Below are positions 52,853 through 61,148 of a stretch of DNA of 64,000 nucleotides, in pieces. Position numbers and translations under genes: made by a program. Position 1 is the first letter of the stretch, and each line of letters starts with the position of its first letter. The stretch comes from UBA9732 sp052170315 (GTDB lineage: Bacteria; Spirochaetota; Spirochaetia; Sphaerochaetales; Sphaerochaetaceae). The notes beneath the pieces were generated by a model. It saw only the letters and a list, made by a program, of their open reading frames with translations. It was not told the origin of the DNA and made no database searches. The stretch is taken from assembly GCA_052170315.1 (NCBI GenBank), contig JBQNAT010000005.1:50640-114639 (forward strand). The letters run 5' to 3'.

Positions 52853-52886
52853 CAAACAAAACCGGGCAGACTTCTGGTCTGCTCGG
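52853..52886 (-). terminator. Terminator-like hairpin in the greA leader
   Basis: On the minus strand CCGAGCAGAC and GTCTGCCCGG form a 10-base stem with one mismatch, loop CAGAA, followed by TTTTGTTTG. It lies between the greA promoter and the ribosome-binding site, so it must act on greA transcripts themselves. Confidence 0.75.
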
Positions 52887-52913
52887 CAAGCGTCTGTTTC
52901 TTTTGTACGTTAA

Positions 52914-52942
52914 AGTATAACACAAAACCTGGAAGCGGGCAA
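52914..52942 (-). promoter_or_regulatory. Promoter of greA
   Basis: On the minus strand TTGCCC (plus 52937-52942) and TATACT (plus 52914-52919) are 17 bases apart. Transcription would start near 52907, giving a leader of about 78 bases that contains the hairpin. Confidence 0.65.
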
Positions 52943-53020
52943 TGTATCTTTTTTTTGCAGTGACCGGAAGCCTGCTCTGAAAGCAGGTCCCTGACGCGTG
53001 TTGAATTGTGTTTGTAAATA

Positions 53021-53057
53021 AAAAAAGTTTGCAATTTGAAAAAAACTTTACAATTTG
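53021..53057. promoter_or_regulatory. Direct repeat overlapping the rpiR-type promoter
   Basis: AAAAAAGTTTGCAATTTG (53021-53038) and AAAAAACTTTACAATTTG (53040-53057) match at 16 of 18 positions with a 19-base period. The second copy contains the -35. This is a likely operator pair for the regulator encoded downstream. Confidence 0.5.
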
Positions 53058-53075
53058 CTGTTTTGTATGTATTAT
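53047..53075 (+). promoter_or_regulatory. Promoter of the RpiR-family gene, predicted leaderless
   Basis: TTTACA (53047-53052) and TATTAT (53070-53075) are 17 bases apart. The ATG at 53082 is exactly where transcription should begin, and there is no ribosome-binding site. Confidence 0.6.
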
Positions 53076-53081
53076 AGACGT

Positions 53082-53942
53082 ATGCAGAGCTTTTTAACTT
53101 TGATAGAACAGATAGAGAAGGAACTTCCTTCATCAGAAAGAAAAATTGCCGATTATGTTCTCCAGAACCCGTCAGCGCCTTTATTCATGACAATGACAGA
53201 GCTTTCAGCCGCAGCAGGTTCCAGCCCCGCTATAGTTGTCAGGCTCTGCAAGCGTCTCAATGTAGACGGATACTCGGATTTCAAGCTCAGGCTGTCCAGA
53301 GAAGTTTTTGCCAACGAGGGCAAGGATGACGAAACCGATCAGGTTATGGAGAATTTTTATGATTCCGGTCTTGAAACCAAGGATTTGATTGTCCAGTACA
53401 TAAAGTTCGCCACCAACAATCTTTCGAACCTTGAGTCCGTTCTTGACCCGAAGGCCGTTGATGCCGCCGCGGATTTGATTTATGAGTCAAAGACCGTCCT
53501 TCTGATAGGGCAGGGCTCGGCCGAGGTTATCTTAAGCGACCTTCAGTACAAGCTTACAAGGCTTGGCAAGAACACTATCTATTCAAAGGACGTTAACCTG
53601 CAGATAGCCCAGTCCTATTCAATGACGGATGAGATGGTTGCCTTCGGTATAAGCTATTTTGGTGAAGACCAGCTTGTTAATCAGGCTGCAAAGGTTCTAA
53701 AAGACAGCGGGCGCAAGCTTATTACTCTTACAAAGATTGGCCATAACCACCTTTCAAGGCTTGCGGACGTCAAGCTTCAGATACCGGCTTCCGGTTACGA
53801 ATTCAGAACAGGCTCAACTCTTACCCGTATTCTTCAAATCTTTGCTACTGACGTTCTGTACAGCGCTGTTTTGGGAAAGATGTCAGAGGAAGAGAAGACT
53901 TCCGTCCTGCGCCGCTGGAACGTAAGCGTTGCGCATTCATAA
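53082..53942 (+). CDS. RpiR family transcriptional regulator (HTH + SIS)
   Basis: A 286-residue regulator. The N-terminal HTH_6 domain (LTLIEQIEKELPSSERKIADYVLQNP, then MTELSAAAGSSPAIVVRLCKRLNVDGYSDFKLRL) is joined to a SIS sugar-phosphate-binding domain (VLLIGQGSAEVILSDLQYKLTRLG, FGISYFGEDQLVNQAAKVLKDSG). RpiR proteins respond to phosphosugars and commonly control sugar-acid, sialic acid or pentose-phosphate genes. The next gene is rpe, a fitting target, although a terminator separates them. ATG 53082 is preferred because longer frames have no family similarity. Confidence 0.92.
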   Translation: MQSFLTLIEQIEKELPSSERKIADYVLQNPSAPLFMTMTELSAAAGSSPAIVVRLCKRLNVDGYSDFKLRLSREVFANEGKDDETDQVMENFYDSGLETKDLIVQYIKFATNNLSNLESVLDPKAVDAAADLIYESKTVLLIGQGSAEVILSDLQYKLTRLGKNTIYSKDVNLQIAQSYSMTDEMVAFGISYFGEDQLVNQAAKVLKDSGRKLITLTKIGHNHLSRLADVKLQIPASGYEFRTGSTLTRILQIFATDVLYSAVLGKMSEEEKTSVLRRWNVSVAHS

Positions 53943-53962
53943 GGCAAATAATTGTTTTAAAA

Positions 53963-53990
53963 GAGGCTGCTTCGGCAGCCTTTTATTTTA
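53963..53990 (+). terminator. Intrinsic terminator after the RpiR gene
   Basis: A GGCTGC-TTCG-GCAGCC stem with a stable UUCG tetraloop (53965-53980) is followed by TTTTATTTTAT. Confidence 0.85.
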
Positions 53991-54170
53991 TAAATTAAAA
54001 GCACGGGGCATTCGGTCTGATCCAATGAAAAAGGCGACAAAGCTTTGAATCCTAATTTTGCATTTATTTAACAAAATATATGAAAAACTACTTGTAAAAT
54101 GTTAAGGAATTTTATTGAAAATGCAATTAAACGGTTTAAAAAGAAAAGGATAAATGATATAACTGAAACC

Positions 54171-54830
54171 ATGGAAAGAAGCATCATAATAGCTCCGTCT
54201 GTTTTGTCGGCAGATTTTGCGGATATCAGAGGCGCGCTCGCGGATATCAGGGAAAGCGGTGCCCCGTGGGTACATCTGGATGTCATGGATGGCAACTTTG
54301 TTCCGAATATTTCATTCGGTCCGAAGTTCATAGGCGATATGAAACCTCATTCAGACCTGTTTTTCGATACTCATCTGATGGTTCAGGAACCTTCCCGTTA
54401 CATCAAAGAGTTTGTTAAGGCCGGTTCCGACTGCGTAACCGTCCATGCGGAAGCATGCAGCGATTTGAGGGCTACGCTTGAGCTGATAAAGAGTTTTGGC
54501 GTTAAGTGCGGAGTTTCTCTTAAGCCCAAAACACCGGTTTTCGTAATAGAGCCGTATCTGGATATGCTTGACCATATACTGATAATGAGCGTTGAACCGG
54601 GTTTCGGCGGACAAAAACTCATTCGGGAAACTCTGGGTAAGGTAAGGGAACTTGTGAGGCTAAGAAGAGAACGCGGTTACCTCATATCCATTGACGGAGG
54701 CATTAATCTGCAGACAATCGCTGAAGCGTTTGAAAGCGGAATTGATGTTGCGGTTACAGGCTCGGCATTCTTCAACGCGAAGGACAAAAAGGACTTTGTA
54801 CGTAAAATGTTAAAGGGTATCGCAAGCTAG
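54171..54830 (+). CDS. rpe: Ribulose-phosphate 3-epimerase
   Basis: A 219-residue TIM-barrel enzyme that interconverts ribulose 5-phosphate and xylulose 5-phosphate. Motifs are IIIAPSVLSADFAD, HLDVMDGNFVPNISFGP, DTHLMV, MSVEPGFGGQ and SIDGGIN, covering the metal-binding His and Asp residues. The start ATG 54171 fits the family. No ribosome-binding site is seen directly upstream; an AAAAGGA lies 20 bases away before a two-codon ATG-ATA-TAA. The product of gnd in the uronate operon is this enzyme's substrate. No clear promoter was found in the 180-base gap before it. Confidence 0.96.
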   Translation: MERSIIIAPSVLSADFADIRGALADIRESGAPWVHLDVMDGNFVPNISFGPKFIGDMKPHSDLFFDTHLMVQEPSRYIKEFVKAGSDCVTVHAEACSDLRATLELIKSFGVKCGVSLKPKTPVFVIEPYLDMLDHILIMSVEPGFGGQKLIRETLGKVRELVRLRRERGYLISIDGGINLQTIAEAFESGIDVAVTGSAFFNAKDKKDFVRKMLKGIAS

Positions 54831-54892
54831 AACGGCAGGCGGGAGCAGCCGGCCTTTAAATAATAAATCAGGTGAGTACCAAGGAGTACCGA

Positions 54893-55978
54893 ATGGCAAA
54901 AGCAAAAGCTGAAGAAACAAAGACAATCGACGTTCTTAAACAGAAGAAAGAAGCTCTTGAAGCTGCAAGACAGCAAATAGATAAGGAATTTGGAAAAGGC
55001 TCGCTAATGAGGCTTGGGGACAATCCCGTACTTGCAAACATAGAAGTTATACCGTCCGGGTCAATCCTTTTGGACGAGGCTCTTGGGGTTGGCGGTTATC
55101 CTCGCGGCAGAGTTATTGAAATTTACGGTCCGGAGTCTTCCGGAAAAACAACTCTTGCTCTTCATGCGGTAGCGGAGGCTCAGAAAGCGGGAGGCATTGC
55201 GGCCTTCATTGACGCGGAACATGCTCTTGACCCTACTTATACCAAGAAGCTTGGAGTAAACACAGATGAGCTGTGGATTTCTCAGCCGGACAGCGGTGAG
55301 CAGGCGCTTGAAGTTGCGGAATCTCTTGTGAGAAGCGGAGCCGTTGACATCATAGTTGTGGACTCCGTTGCCGCTTTGACTCCTCAGGCGGAAATTGAAG
55401 GCGATATGGGAGACTCCCACATGGGCCTTCAGGCCAGGCTTATGAGTCATGCTTTGAGAAAGCTCACTGCAATTCTGGCAAAAAGCAAAACTACCATAAT
55501 TTTTATCAACCAGATAAGAATGAAGATAGGCGTCTTGTTCGGAAACCCTGAAACAACTACAGGCGGAAACGCCCTTAAATTCTACAGTTCTGTAAGAATG
55601 GAAGTAAAAAAGATAGAATCCATAAGCAAGGGTGCGGATGATTATATAGGAAACCGCATCAGAATCAAGATAGTCAAGAACAAGGTTGCTCCTCCGTTCA
55701 GAAAGGTAGAGCTGGATCTCATGTTTGATGAAGGCATTTCCTATGCCGGAGGTATCCTTGACGCATCCGTAAGGATGGGTTTCATTGAAAAGATGGGTTC
55801 CTGGTATTCCTTTAACGGAGACAAAATCGGGCAGGGCAGAGACAATACTCTGGCGTTCCTTAAGAAAAATCCCGATATTCTGGCTGAACTTGACTCGAAA
55901 CTCAGGGAAAAAATGTTCAAAAGCGGGCAAACTGAGGGTAAGCCTTCAGCGGAAGCCGCCGAAAGCGCGGAAGTCTGA
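54893..55978 (+). CDS. recA: Recombinase RecA
   Basis: A 361-residue recombinase. Walker A is GPESSGKTT, Walker B VDIIVVDSVAALTP; LMSHALRKLTAI and NQIRMKIGVLFGNPETTTGG (loop L2) are conserved. The C-terminal ~25 residues are Ala/Glu/Ser-rich, as usual. The start is ATG 54893, preceded by AAGGAG. No LexA-type operator is visible upstream, so SOS control is not evident here. scpA follows after six bases. Confidence 0.97.
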   Translation: MAKAKAEETKTIDVLKQKKEALEAARQQIDKEFGKGSLMRLGDNPVLANIEVIPSGSILLDEALGVGGYPRGRVIEIYGPESSGKTTLALHAVAEAQKAGGIAAFIDAEHALDPTYTKKLGVNTDELWISQPDSGEQALEVAESLVRSGAVDIIVVDSVAALTPQAEIEGDMGDSHMGLQARLMSHALRKLTAILAKSKTTIIFINQIRMKIGVLFGNPETTTGGNALKFYSSVRMEVKKIESISKGADDYIGNRIRIKIVKNKVAPPFRKVELDLMFDEGISYAGGILDASVRMGFIEKMGSWYSFNGDKIGQGRDNTLAFLKKNPDILAELDSKLREKMFKSGQTEGKPSAEAAESAEV

Positions 55979-55984
55979 ACCTGA

Positions 55985-56800
55985 ATGGTTGAATTCAAAA
56001 CTCCCATATATGAAGGTCCTCTTGATCTTCTGCTGGCTCTGATACAGAAGGCCGAAGTCAATATCTATGATATTCCTATTTCAGATATCACTGATCAGTT
56101 CCTTGATTATCTGCATCAGGCAAAGGAAATAGGGCTTGGCGATCTTTCCGAATTCTACAAGATGGCTGCGGAGCTGATTTGGATAAAAAGCCAGATGATG
56201 CTACCTATTGAAGTGGACCTGGGAGAGGACCTGGTTGACCCCAGAGAAGATCTTGTGGAAAGACTTCTTGAGTATTCCAAGTTCAAGAAATATTCGGAAC
56301 TTCTTATGGGCAATGAAGGCGGGTCCGAGCTTCCAATAATGCGCCGCGAGTCCGAGTTCCAGCTGCCGTTTTCAGACGATGAGCTTTGGGAAGATGTTAC
56401 CGTCAGAGACCTGATGGATACATTCATAGATGTTATTAAAGCCCATAAATTTGTTGAGGAAAAAGTCTACAACGTCTATGAAACCGTTACGGAGAAAGAA
56501 AAAATTGCCCTGATGAATGAGCTTTTTGAAACACGTGACCAGATTTTCTTTTCCGAACTCTTTGTTAAAAAGACGTCCGAACACATAATCTGTGCTTTCC
56601 TTGCCGTTCTTGAATCTGTAAAAGACAAGATGATTCTTGTTGACCAGCCCCAGCTTTTCGGCGAGATGACTCTGACGAAAAGACCGGAGGACTGGAACCC
56701 GAACCTTGCGGATGATTACGACAGCGAATATGACGAGATAAAAAATAACGCGCTTGAGGATGAAGACGACTTTTCAATACTTGAAGATGATTGTCTCTGA
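55985..56800 (+). CDS. scpA: Segregation and condensation protein A
   Basis: A 271-residue kleisin subunit of the SMC-ScpAB condensin. The conserved N-terminus YEGPLDLLLALIQKAEVNIYDIPISDITDQFLDYL and the following AAELIWIKSQMMLP identify it. The C-terminal winged-helix region is in VTEKEKIALMNELFETRDQIFFSELFV. The tail is very acidic. It precedes scpB by 27 bases. Confidence 0.94.
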   Translation: MVEFKTPIYEGPLDLLLALIQKAEVNIYDIPISDITDQFLDYLHQAKEIGLGDLSEFYKMAAELIWIKSQMMLPIEVDLGEDLVDPREDLVERLLEYSKFKKYSELLMGNEGGSELPIMRRESEFQLPFSDDELWEDVTVRDLMDTFIDVIKAHKFVEEKVYNVYETVTEKEKIALMNELFETRDQIFFSELFVKKTSEHIICAFLAVLESVKDKMILVDQPQLFGEMTLTKRPEDWNPNLADDYDSEYDEIKNNALEDEDDFSILEDDCL

Positions 56801-56827
56801 ACCTCTTTCCCAATATAATGGTGTGAA

Positions 56828-57376
56828 ATGACGTTGAATGAGAATGCACGCCTGATTGAAGCAATCCTCTATCTTGAAAATGAGCCTCTCTCCGTTGAAA
56901 GGCTTGGAAAAATGACAGGGCTTTCCGACAAGGAAGTCTCAAAATCTCTTTCCCAGATTGCGGAGGTCTACTATACCGACAATCACGGTCTTTCACTGGT
57001 CGAGAACTCTGAAACTTTTTCTTTTGTTCCGCTGACAAGCCTGAATGAAAAACTTCGCTCCTGTTACGGAAGAAAGATTGACAAGCGTCTGTCAAAAGCC
57101 GCAATTGAAACGCTTTCCATTGTTGCATATTCACAGCCCGTCACCAGAAGCGAAATTACAAAAATACGAGGCGTTGTTTCGGATTCGATAATAAGAATTC
57201 TGAGAGAACGCGACTACATAAAGGTTGTTGGACGTAAGGATGTTCCGGGTCATCCGTGTTTGTATGGAACCACCAGAAAGTTCCTTTATACCTTCAAACT
57301 GGACTCTATAAGCTCCCTGCCCAGGCTTTCAGAGATTGACAGGCAGAGATTTGAGAAGGAAGAAGATGAAAATTGA
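56828..57376 (+). CDS. scpB: Segregation and condensation protein B
   Basis: A 182-residue two-winged-helix partner of ScpA. Conserved segments are IEAILYLENEPLSVERLGKMTGLS, the ETLSIVAYSQPVTRSEITKIRGVVSDSIIRILRERDYIKVVGRKDVPGHPCLYGTT core and the short acidic tail. It overlaps the next gene by 11 bases. Confidence 0.94.
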   Translation: MTLNENARLIEAILYLENEPLSVERLGKMTGLSDKEVSKSLSQIAEVYYTDNHGLSLVENSETFSFVPLTSLNEKLRSCYGRKIDKRLSKAAIETLSIVAYSQPVTRSEITKIRGVVSDSIIRILRERDYIKVVGRKDVPGHPCLYGTTRKFLYTFKLDSISSLPRLSEIDRQRFEKEEDEN

Positions 57377-58085
57377 ATATCCGATAAGGCTTCAGAGCTA
57401 TCTTGCGAAGTGCGGCATGGGCTCAAGGCGCGGCTGCGAAACCCTTATCGTTGAAGGCCGCGTAATGGTCAACAACAAAGTTGTGACTGAACTTGGAACC
57501 AGGGTGGCCGAAGACGATATTGTATATGCAGACGGCATACTGGCCGAGCCCTCTGAAAAGGCTTTTTATTTTGCGCTCAACAAACCGAAAGGCTTTGTAT
57601 GTACAAACTACGACCCTAACGAAACAGCCTACGCAAGAGATTTGATAGACGTTCCGGAACGTAATCTTCTTTTTAATATAGGGCGTCTGGACAAGGATTC
57701 CCAGGGTCTTATTCTTTTTACAAACGACGGTGATTTTGCCAACCGCATAATGCATCCGTCTTCCGAGACAGAGAAGGAATACATTGTTAAAACGAATCTG
57801 GATATAATAAAAAAAGATATGGACGACGCCTACAGAGGGCTTGTAAAGCCTTATAAAATAAAGAACTACAAAATTCTTTCCAAAAGAGAGGTCAGCGTAG
57901 TCCTTACAGAAGGCAAAAACAGGGAAATCCGAAATCTTTTTAATATCCTGGGCTATGAAGTCAGGAGCCTTACCCGTATCAGAATAGGAGAGGTTCTCCT
58001 TGGAAATCTTCAGAGCGGACAGTACAGAAAGCTCAATAAAAATGAAATAAGCAGCCTTGAGGAAATCGCGGGGAAGAAGTCTTGA
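57366..58085 (+). CDS. rluB: Ribosomal large subunit pseudouridine synthase (RluB/RsuA family)
   Basis: A 239-residue pseudouridine synthase. The N-terminal S4 domain (IRLQSYLAKCGMGSRRGCETLIVEGRVMVN) precedes the catalytic core with LNKPKGFVCT, NIGRLDKDSQGLILFTNDGDF (catalytic Asp) and EKEYIV. RluB, RluE, RluF and RsuA share this layout; RluB is favoured by the common scpA-scpB-rluB order. ATG 57366 lies within the end of scpB. Confidence 0.88.
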   Translation: MKIEYPIRLQSYLAKCGMGSRRGCETLIVEGRVMVNNKVVTELGTRVAEDDIVYADGILAEPSEKAFYFALNKPKGFVCTNYDPNETAYARDLIDVPERNLLFNIGRLDKDSQGLILFTNDGDFANRIMHPSSETEKEYIVKTNLDIIKKDMDDAYRGLVKPYKIKNYKILSKREVSVVLTEGKNREIRNLFNILGYEVRSLTRIRIGEVLLGNLQSGQYRKLNKNEISSLEEIAGKKS

Positions 58086-58086
58086 T

Positions 58087-58728
58087 ATGATAGTTGCAAT
58101 TGACGGGCCTGCCGGAGTTGGAAAAAGCTCCATTGCAAAGATTGTTGCTGAAAAACTGGGGATTTACTATCTTAATACTGGCAACTTTTACAGAGGCGTT
58201 GCCTATAAGCTCATTCAAATGGGTTTGGATTATACAAAACCCGAACAGTGCGTTCTGGCTGCGAAAAAGGCCTCTTTTGATGTCAGGAACGGACATTTTT
58301 ACCTTGACGGAGAGAATGTTGAAGACTCTCTTCACACTCCGGAAATAGATTTACTGGCTTCCAGGATATCTGTAGTTCCAGAGGTAAGGGCCATTGTTAA
58401 TGACAGCATCCACATCCTTGCGGGGAAACTTGACCTTATTGCCGAAGGCCGCGACATAACCACAGTCGTGTTCCCTGATGCCGAGCATAAATTTTTCTTT
58501 GATGCGAAGCCTGAGATAAGGGCAAAAAGGCGCTATGACCAGAACCCTTCGGCAATGGAATACGAAAAGGTTCTTGCTGAAATCAACGAAAGGGATATCA
58601 TTGACCGGAACAAGCCGGTAGGGGGACTTAAAATAGCTCCGGATGCAATTTATATAGATACTTCGTACTTGACCATAAAGCAAGTTTGTGAGAAAGTTGT
58701 AAAAGCCATAAAAGGCGAAAGTGAATAG
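58087..58728 (+). CDS. cmk: Cytidylate kinase
   Basis: A 213-residue (d)CMP kinase. The P-loop is AIDGPAGVGKSS; YLNTGNFYRGVAYK, IAEGRDITTVVFPDA and KFFFDAKPEIRAKRRYDQ are characteristic. The ATG is one base after the rluB stop. It is followed by rpsA, a very common pairing. Confidence 0.95.
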   Translation: MIVAIDGPAGVGKSSIAKIVAEKLGIYYLNTGNFYRGVAYKLIQMGLDYTKPEQCVLAAKKASFDVRNGHFYLDGENVEDSLHTPEIDLLASRISVVPEVRAIVNDSIHILAGKLDLIAEGRDITTVVFPDAEHKFFFDAKPEIRAKRRYDQNPSAMEYEKVLAEINERDIIDRNKPVGGLKIAPDAIYIDTSYLTIKQVCEKVVKAIKGESE

Positions 58729-58756
58729 ATTAATTTAAGGATCAGGAGAAAAGAAA

Positions 58757-60466
58757 GTGTCTGAAGAAAGAGAAAATGAAATGAAGGATGCCGCCGAAAG
58801 CATGCAGAGCATGATGCAGGAGGAGTACCTTAAATCTCTTGATGGAATCGAAGACGGTCAGCTCGTTACCGGTACTGTTGTTCAGGTCAATAACGAGACG
58901 GTGTTTGTTGATGTCGGTTACAAGTCGGAAGGAAGACTTCCTTTTGAGGAGTTCGATGAGGTTCCCGCAATTGGAGATCCGGTAACGGTTCTGATTGTAA
59001 ACAAGGAAGGAAAGGGTGGCCAGGTCATTATTTCCAAGAAGAAAGCGGACGTAAAGGCCAGAGGCGAAGAGCTTAAGGTTGCGGCTGACGAGAAGACCCC
59101 TGTAGAAGGAAAGTTTGTTAAGGTTATCAACGGCGGATTTGAGGTTGACCTCGGGTCTGACTATTCGGGATTTTGCCCTCTGTCAAAGGCTGACATCACA
59201 AGGACAGAGAACCCGGAGGCACTTATAGGTATCTCTGATTATTTCATCATTGAAAAATTCCACGGCGGAAACAAGCTTAAGAGCGTTGTTTCAAGACGTG
59301 ATTATCTTGAAAGAAAAATCAAGGAAAACAAGGAAAAGTTCTTCTCCACTGTTAAGATTGGAGATGTTGTTGAAGGCGTTGTGAAATCTTTCACAAGTTT
59401 CGGCGCGTTTATTGACCTGGGCGGATTTGACGGACTTCTTCATCTTAACGACATGTCCTGGGGTCATGTAAGCCGCCCCAGAGATTTCGTCAGAAAGGGT
59501 GACAAGATTCAGCTCAGGCTTATTAATATTGACCCTGAGACAAAGAAGATTAACCTTTCTCTCAAGCATATGCAGGAGGACCCATGGACAACATTTGAGT
59601 CAAACTTCAAGGTTGGCGATGTTGTAACCGCTCCCGTAACCAAGATGACAACCTTCGGAGCTTTTATTGAAATAGCTCCCGGAATTGAGGGTCTTGCCCA
59701 TATTTCCGAACTTAGCTGGACAAAGAGAGTTAATAATCCCAAGGAAGTCCTTAATATTGGCGATGTCGTGCAGTGCAAGATTCTTGGCTATGACCTTGAA
59801 AAGAAGAGAGTTTCTCTTGGAATCAAGCAGCTTCAGGACAACCCGTGGGACAGTGTTTCAGAGAGATATCCTATTGGCACAGTCCTTTCAAGGCCGGTTG
59901 TCAAAGTTACAAACAGCGGAGCTTTTGTGAACCTTGAAGACGGCATTGACGGCTTCCTGCATGTTGACGATGTTTCATGGACAAAGAAGCTCAAGAGTAT
60001 TTCATCTTTCTGCAAGGAAGGCGATGTAATTGACGTTACCGTTACAAAGGTAGAGCCGGAGAACCGCAGAATCAGACTTGGAGTCAAGCAGCTTGAAAAC
60101 AATCCGTGGCAGACTCTCAGACAGCAGTATCCGAAGTTCTCAGCCATTACCGGTACGGTTTCCAACGTTACGGACTTTGGTGTATTTGTTAAAGTTCTCG
60201 GTGAGATAGAGGGTCTTATCCCCAAGTTCGCTCTTGTCGGACCCGATGAGGAGTACACTGATGCGGTTCTGAAGAGATTCAATGTCGGCGATACAATTAC
60301 CGCTATGGTCATGGATGTGATTCCGCAGCAGCAGAAGCTTTCACTCTCAATTAAAGAGATGAAGAAGCGTGATCAGCAGTCTGAAGTTGCCAAGTATATG
60401 TCCAATTCGGACGATGATGACGTTGTTACATTTGCGGATCTTGTTTCTTCCCGTGAGGAGAAGTGA
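58757..60466 (+). CDS. rpsA: 30S ribosomal protein S1
   Basis: A 569-residue protein with six S1 RNA-binding repeats, starting near GQLVTGTVVQVN, EGKFVKVINGG, GDVVEGVVKSF, GDVVTAPVTKM, GTVLSRPVVKV and SAITGTVSNVT. Repeats 3-6 are the most regular and end in LSLKHMQEDPW- or LGIKQLQDNPW-type linkers. The start is GTG 58757 with CAGGAG upstream. It helps mRNA bind the small subunit. The stop overlaps the start region of the next gene. Confidence 0.96.
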   Translation: MSEERENEMKDAAESMQSMMQEEYLKSLDGIEDGQLVTGTVVQVNNETVFVDVGYKSEGRLPFEEFDEVPAIGDPVTVLIVNKEGKGGQVIISKKKADVKARGEELKVAADEKTPVEGKFVKVINGGFEVDLGSDYSGFCPLSKADITRTENPEALIGISDYFIIEKFHGGNKLKSVVSRRDYLERKIKENKEKFFSTVKIGDVVEGVVKSFTSFGAFIDLGGFDGLLHLNDMSWGHVSRPRDFVRKGDKIQLRLINIDPETKKINLSLKHMQEDPWTTFESNFKVGDVVTAPVTKMTTFGAFIEIAPGIEGLAHISELSWTKRVNNPKEVLNIGDVVQCKILGYDLEKKRVSLGIKQLQDNPWDSVSERYPIGTVLSRPVVKVTNSGAFVNLEDGIDGFLHVDDVSWTKKLKSISSFCKEGDVIDVTVTKVEPENRRIRLGVKQLENNPWQTLRQQYPKFSAITGTVSNVTDFGVFVKVLGEIEGLIPKFALVGPDEEYTDAVLKRFNVGDTITAMVMDVIPQQQKLSLSIKEMKKRDQQSEVAKYMSNSDDDDVVTFADLVSSREEK

Positions 60467-60468
60467 TG

Positions 60469-61137
60469 ATGGCAAAGAAAAATCTCGCGGAGGAGAAGAA
60501 ACTCACTGCAGAGCAGAAAATGATAGGTTCTGTAAGCAGCTTTGCTCAGAAGTACCGTATTATAATTATTGTCCTTGCGGCCGTTATAGTAGTCGGAATC
60601 ATTGCGGCTATAGTGATAGTAAACTTAAATGAAAACGCCAGAAATAAGGCTCAGCTCCGCATTGCGGAACTTGAGGAAGAGTATTCAACTGTTCTTGCGG
60701 CTGAAGCTCAGGACTGGAGTTCTCTTGCTTCAGAGCTTGAAGCTATGATAAAAGGTTCTTCGTACGCGTCGGTTAAGGCTGCATATCTTCTTGGCATGGT
60801 GCGTTACCAGCAGGAAGATTATGCCGGCGCGCAGGCAGCTTTTGAACAGGCATACGGGCTGAACACAAAGATTTACCTTGCTTCGCTTTCTCTGGTCAAT
60901 GCCGCGGCATGTGCGGAAGAGGGTGGAGATACAGCAAAGGCTCTTGAGCTCTACAACAAGGTTTACAGTGATTATCCTGAAAGCGGTTCAGCTTCCAAAG
61001 CTCTTTTCAATGTTGCAAGAATCTACTACCAGCAGGGTAATACCCAGCTGGCAAAGGCAACGTTTGAACAGGTTACTGATTACTATCCGAACTCTGAATA
61101 CGGGAAACTTGCTTTGAATATTTCAAACGTCCTGTAA
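60469..61137 (+). CDS. Membrane-anchored TPR protein
   Basis: A 222-residue protein with a cytoplasmic N-terminus of about 25 residues, one transmembrane segment (IIIIVLAAVIVVGIIAAIVI) and then three to four TPR units (MVRYQQEDYAGAQAAFEQAY, ALELYNKVYSDYPESGSA, VARIYYQQGNTQLAKATFEQV). The overall layout resembles YfgM/tol-pal-associated TPR proteins; its partner is unknown. Three start codons are adjacent (GTG 60463, ATG 60466, ATG 60469); ATG 60469 best fits the GAGGAG spacing. It is co-transcribed with rpsA. Confidence 0.85.
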   Translation: MAKKNLAEEKKLTAEQKMIGSVSSFAQKYRIIIIVLAAVIVVGIIAAIVIVNLNENARNKAQLRIAELEEEYSTVLAAEAQDWSSLASELEAMIKGSSYASVKAAYLLGMVRYQQEDYAGAQAAFEQAYGLNTKIYLASLSLVNAAACAEEGGDTAKALELYNKVYSDYPESGSASKALFNVARIYYQQGNTQLAKATFEQVTDYYPNSEYGKLALNISNVL

Positions 61138-61148
61138 GTGAGCGCAAG

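Noticed and set aside
54831..54892. SOS box before recA
   Set aside because: No palindrome resembling known LexA sites (for example CTGT-N8-ACAG or GAAC-N4-GTTC) is present in the rpe-recA gap.
55061..55930. Long minus-strand open frame opposite recA (289 codons)
   Set aside because: Recognisable RecA motifs on the plus strand account for this region; the frame is a shadow without promoter, ribosome-binding site or family resemblance. The same applies to the long frames opposite mutS (32654-33394), uxaE (1405-1938) and pnp (44724-45338).
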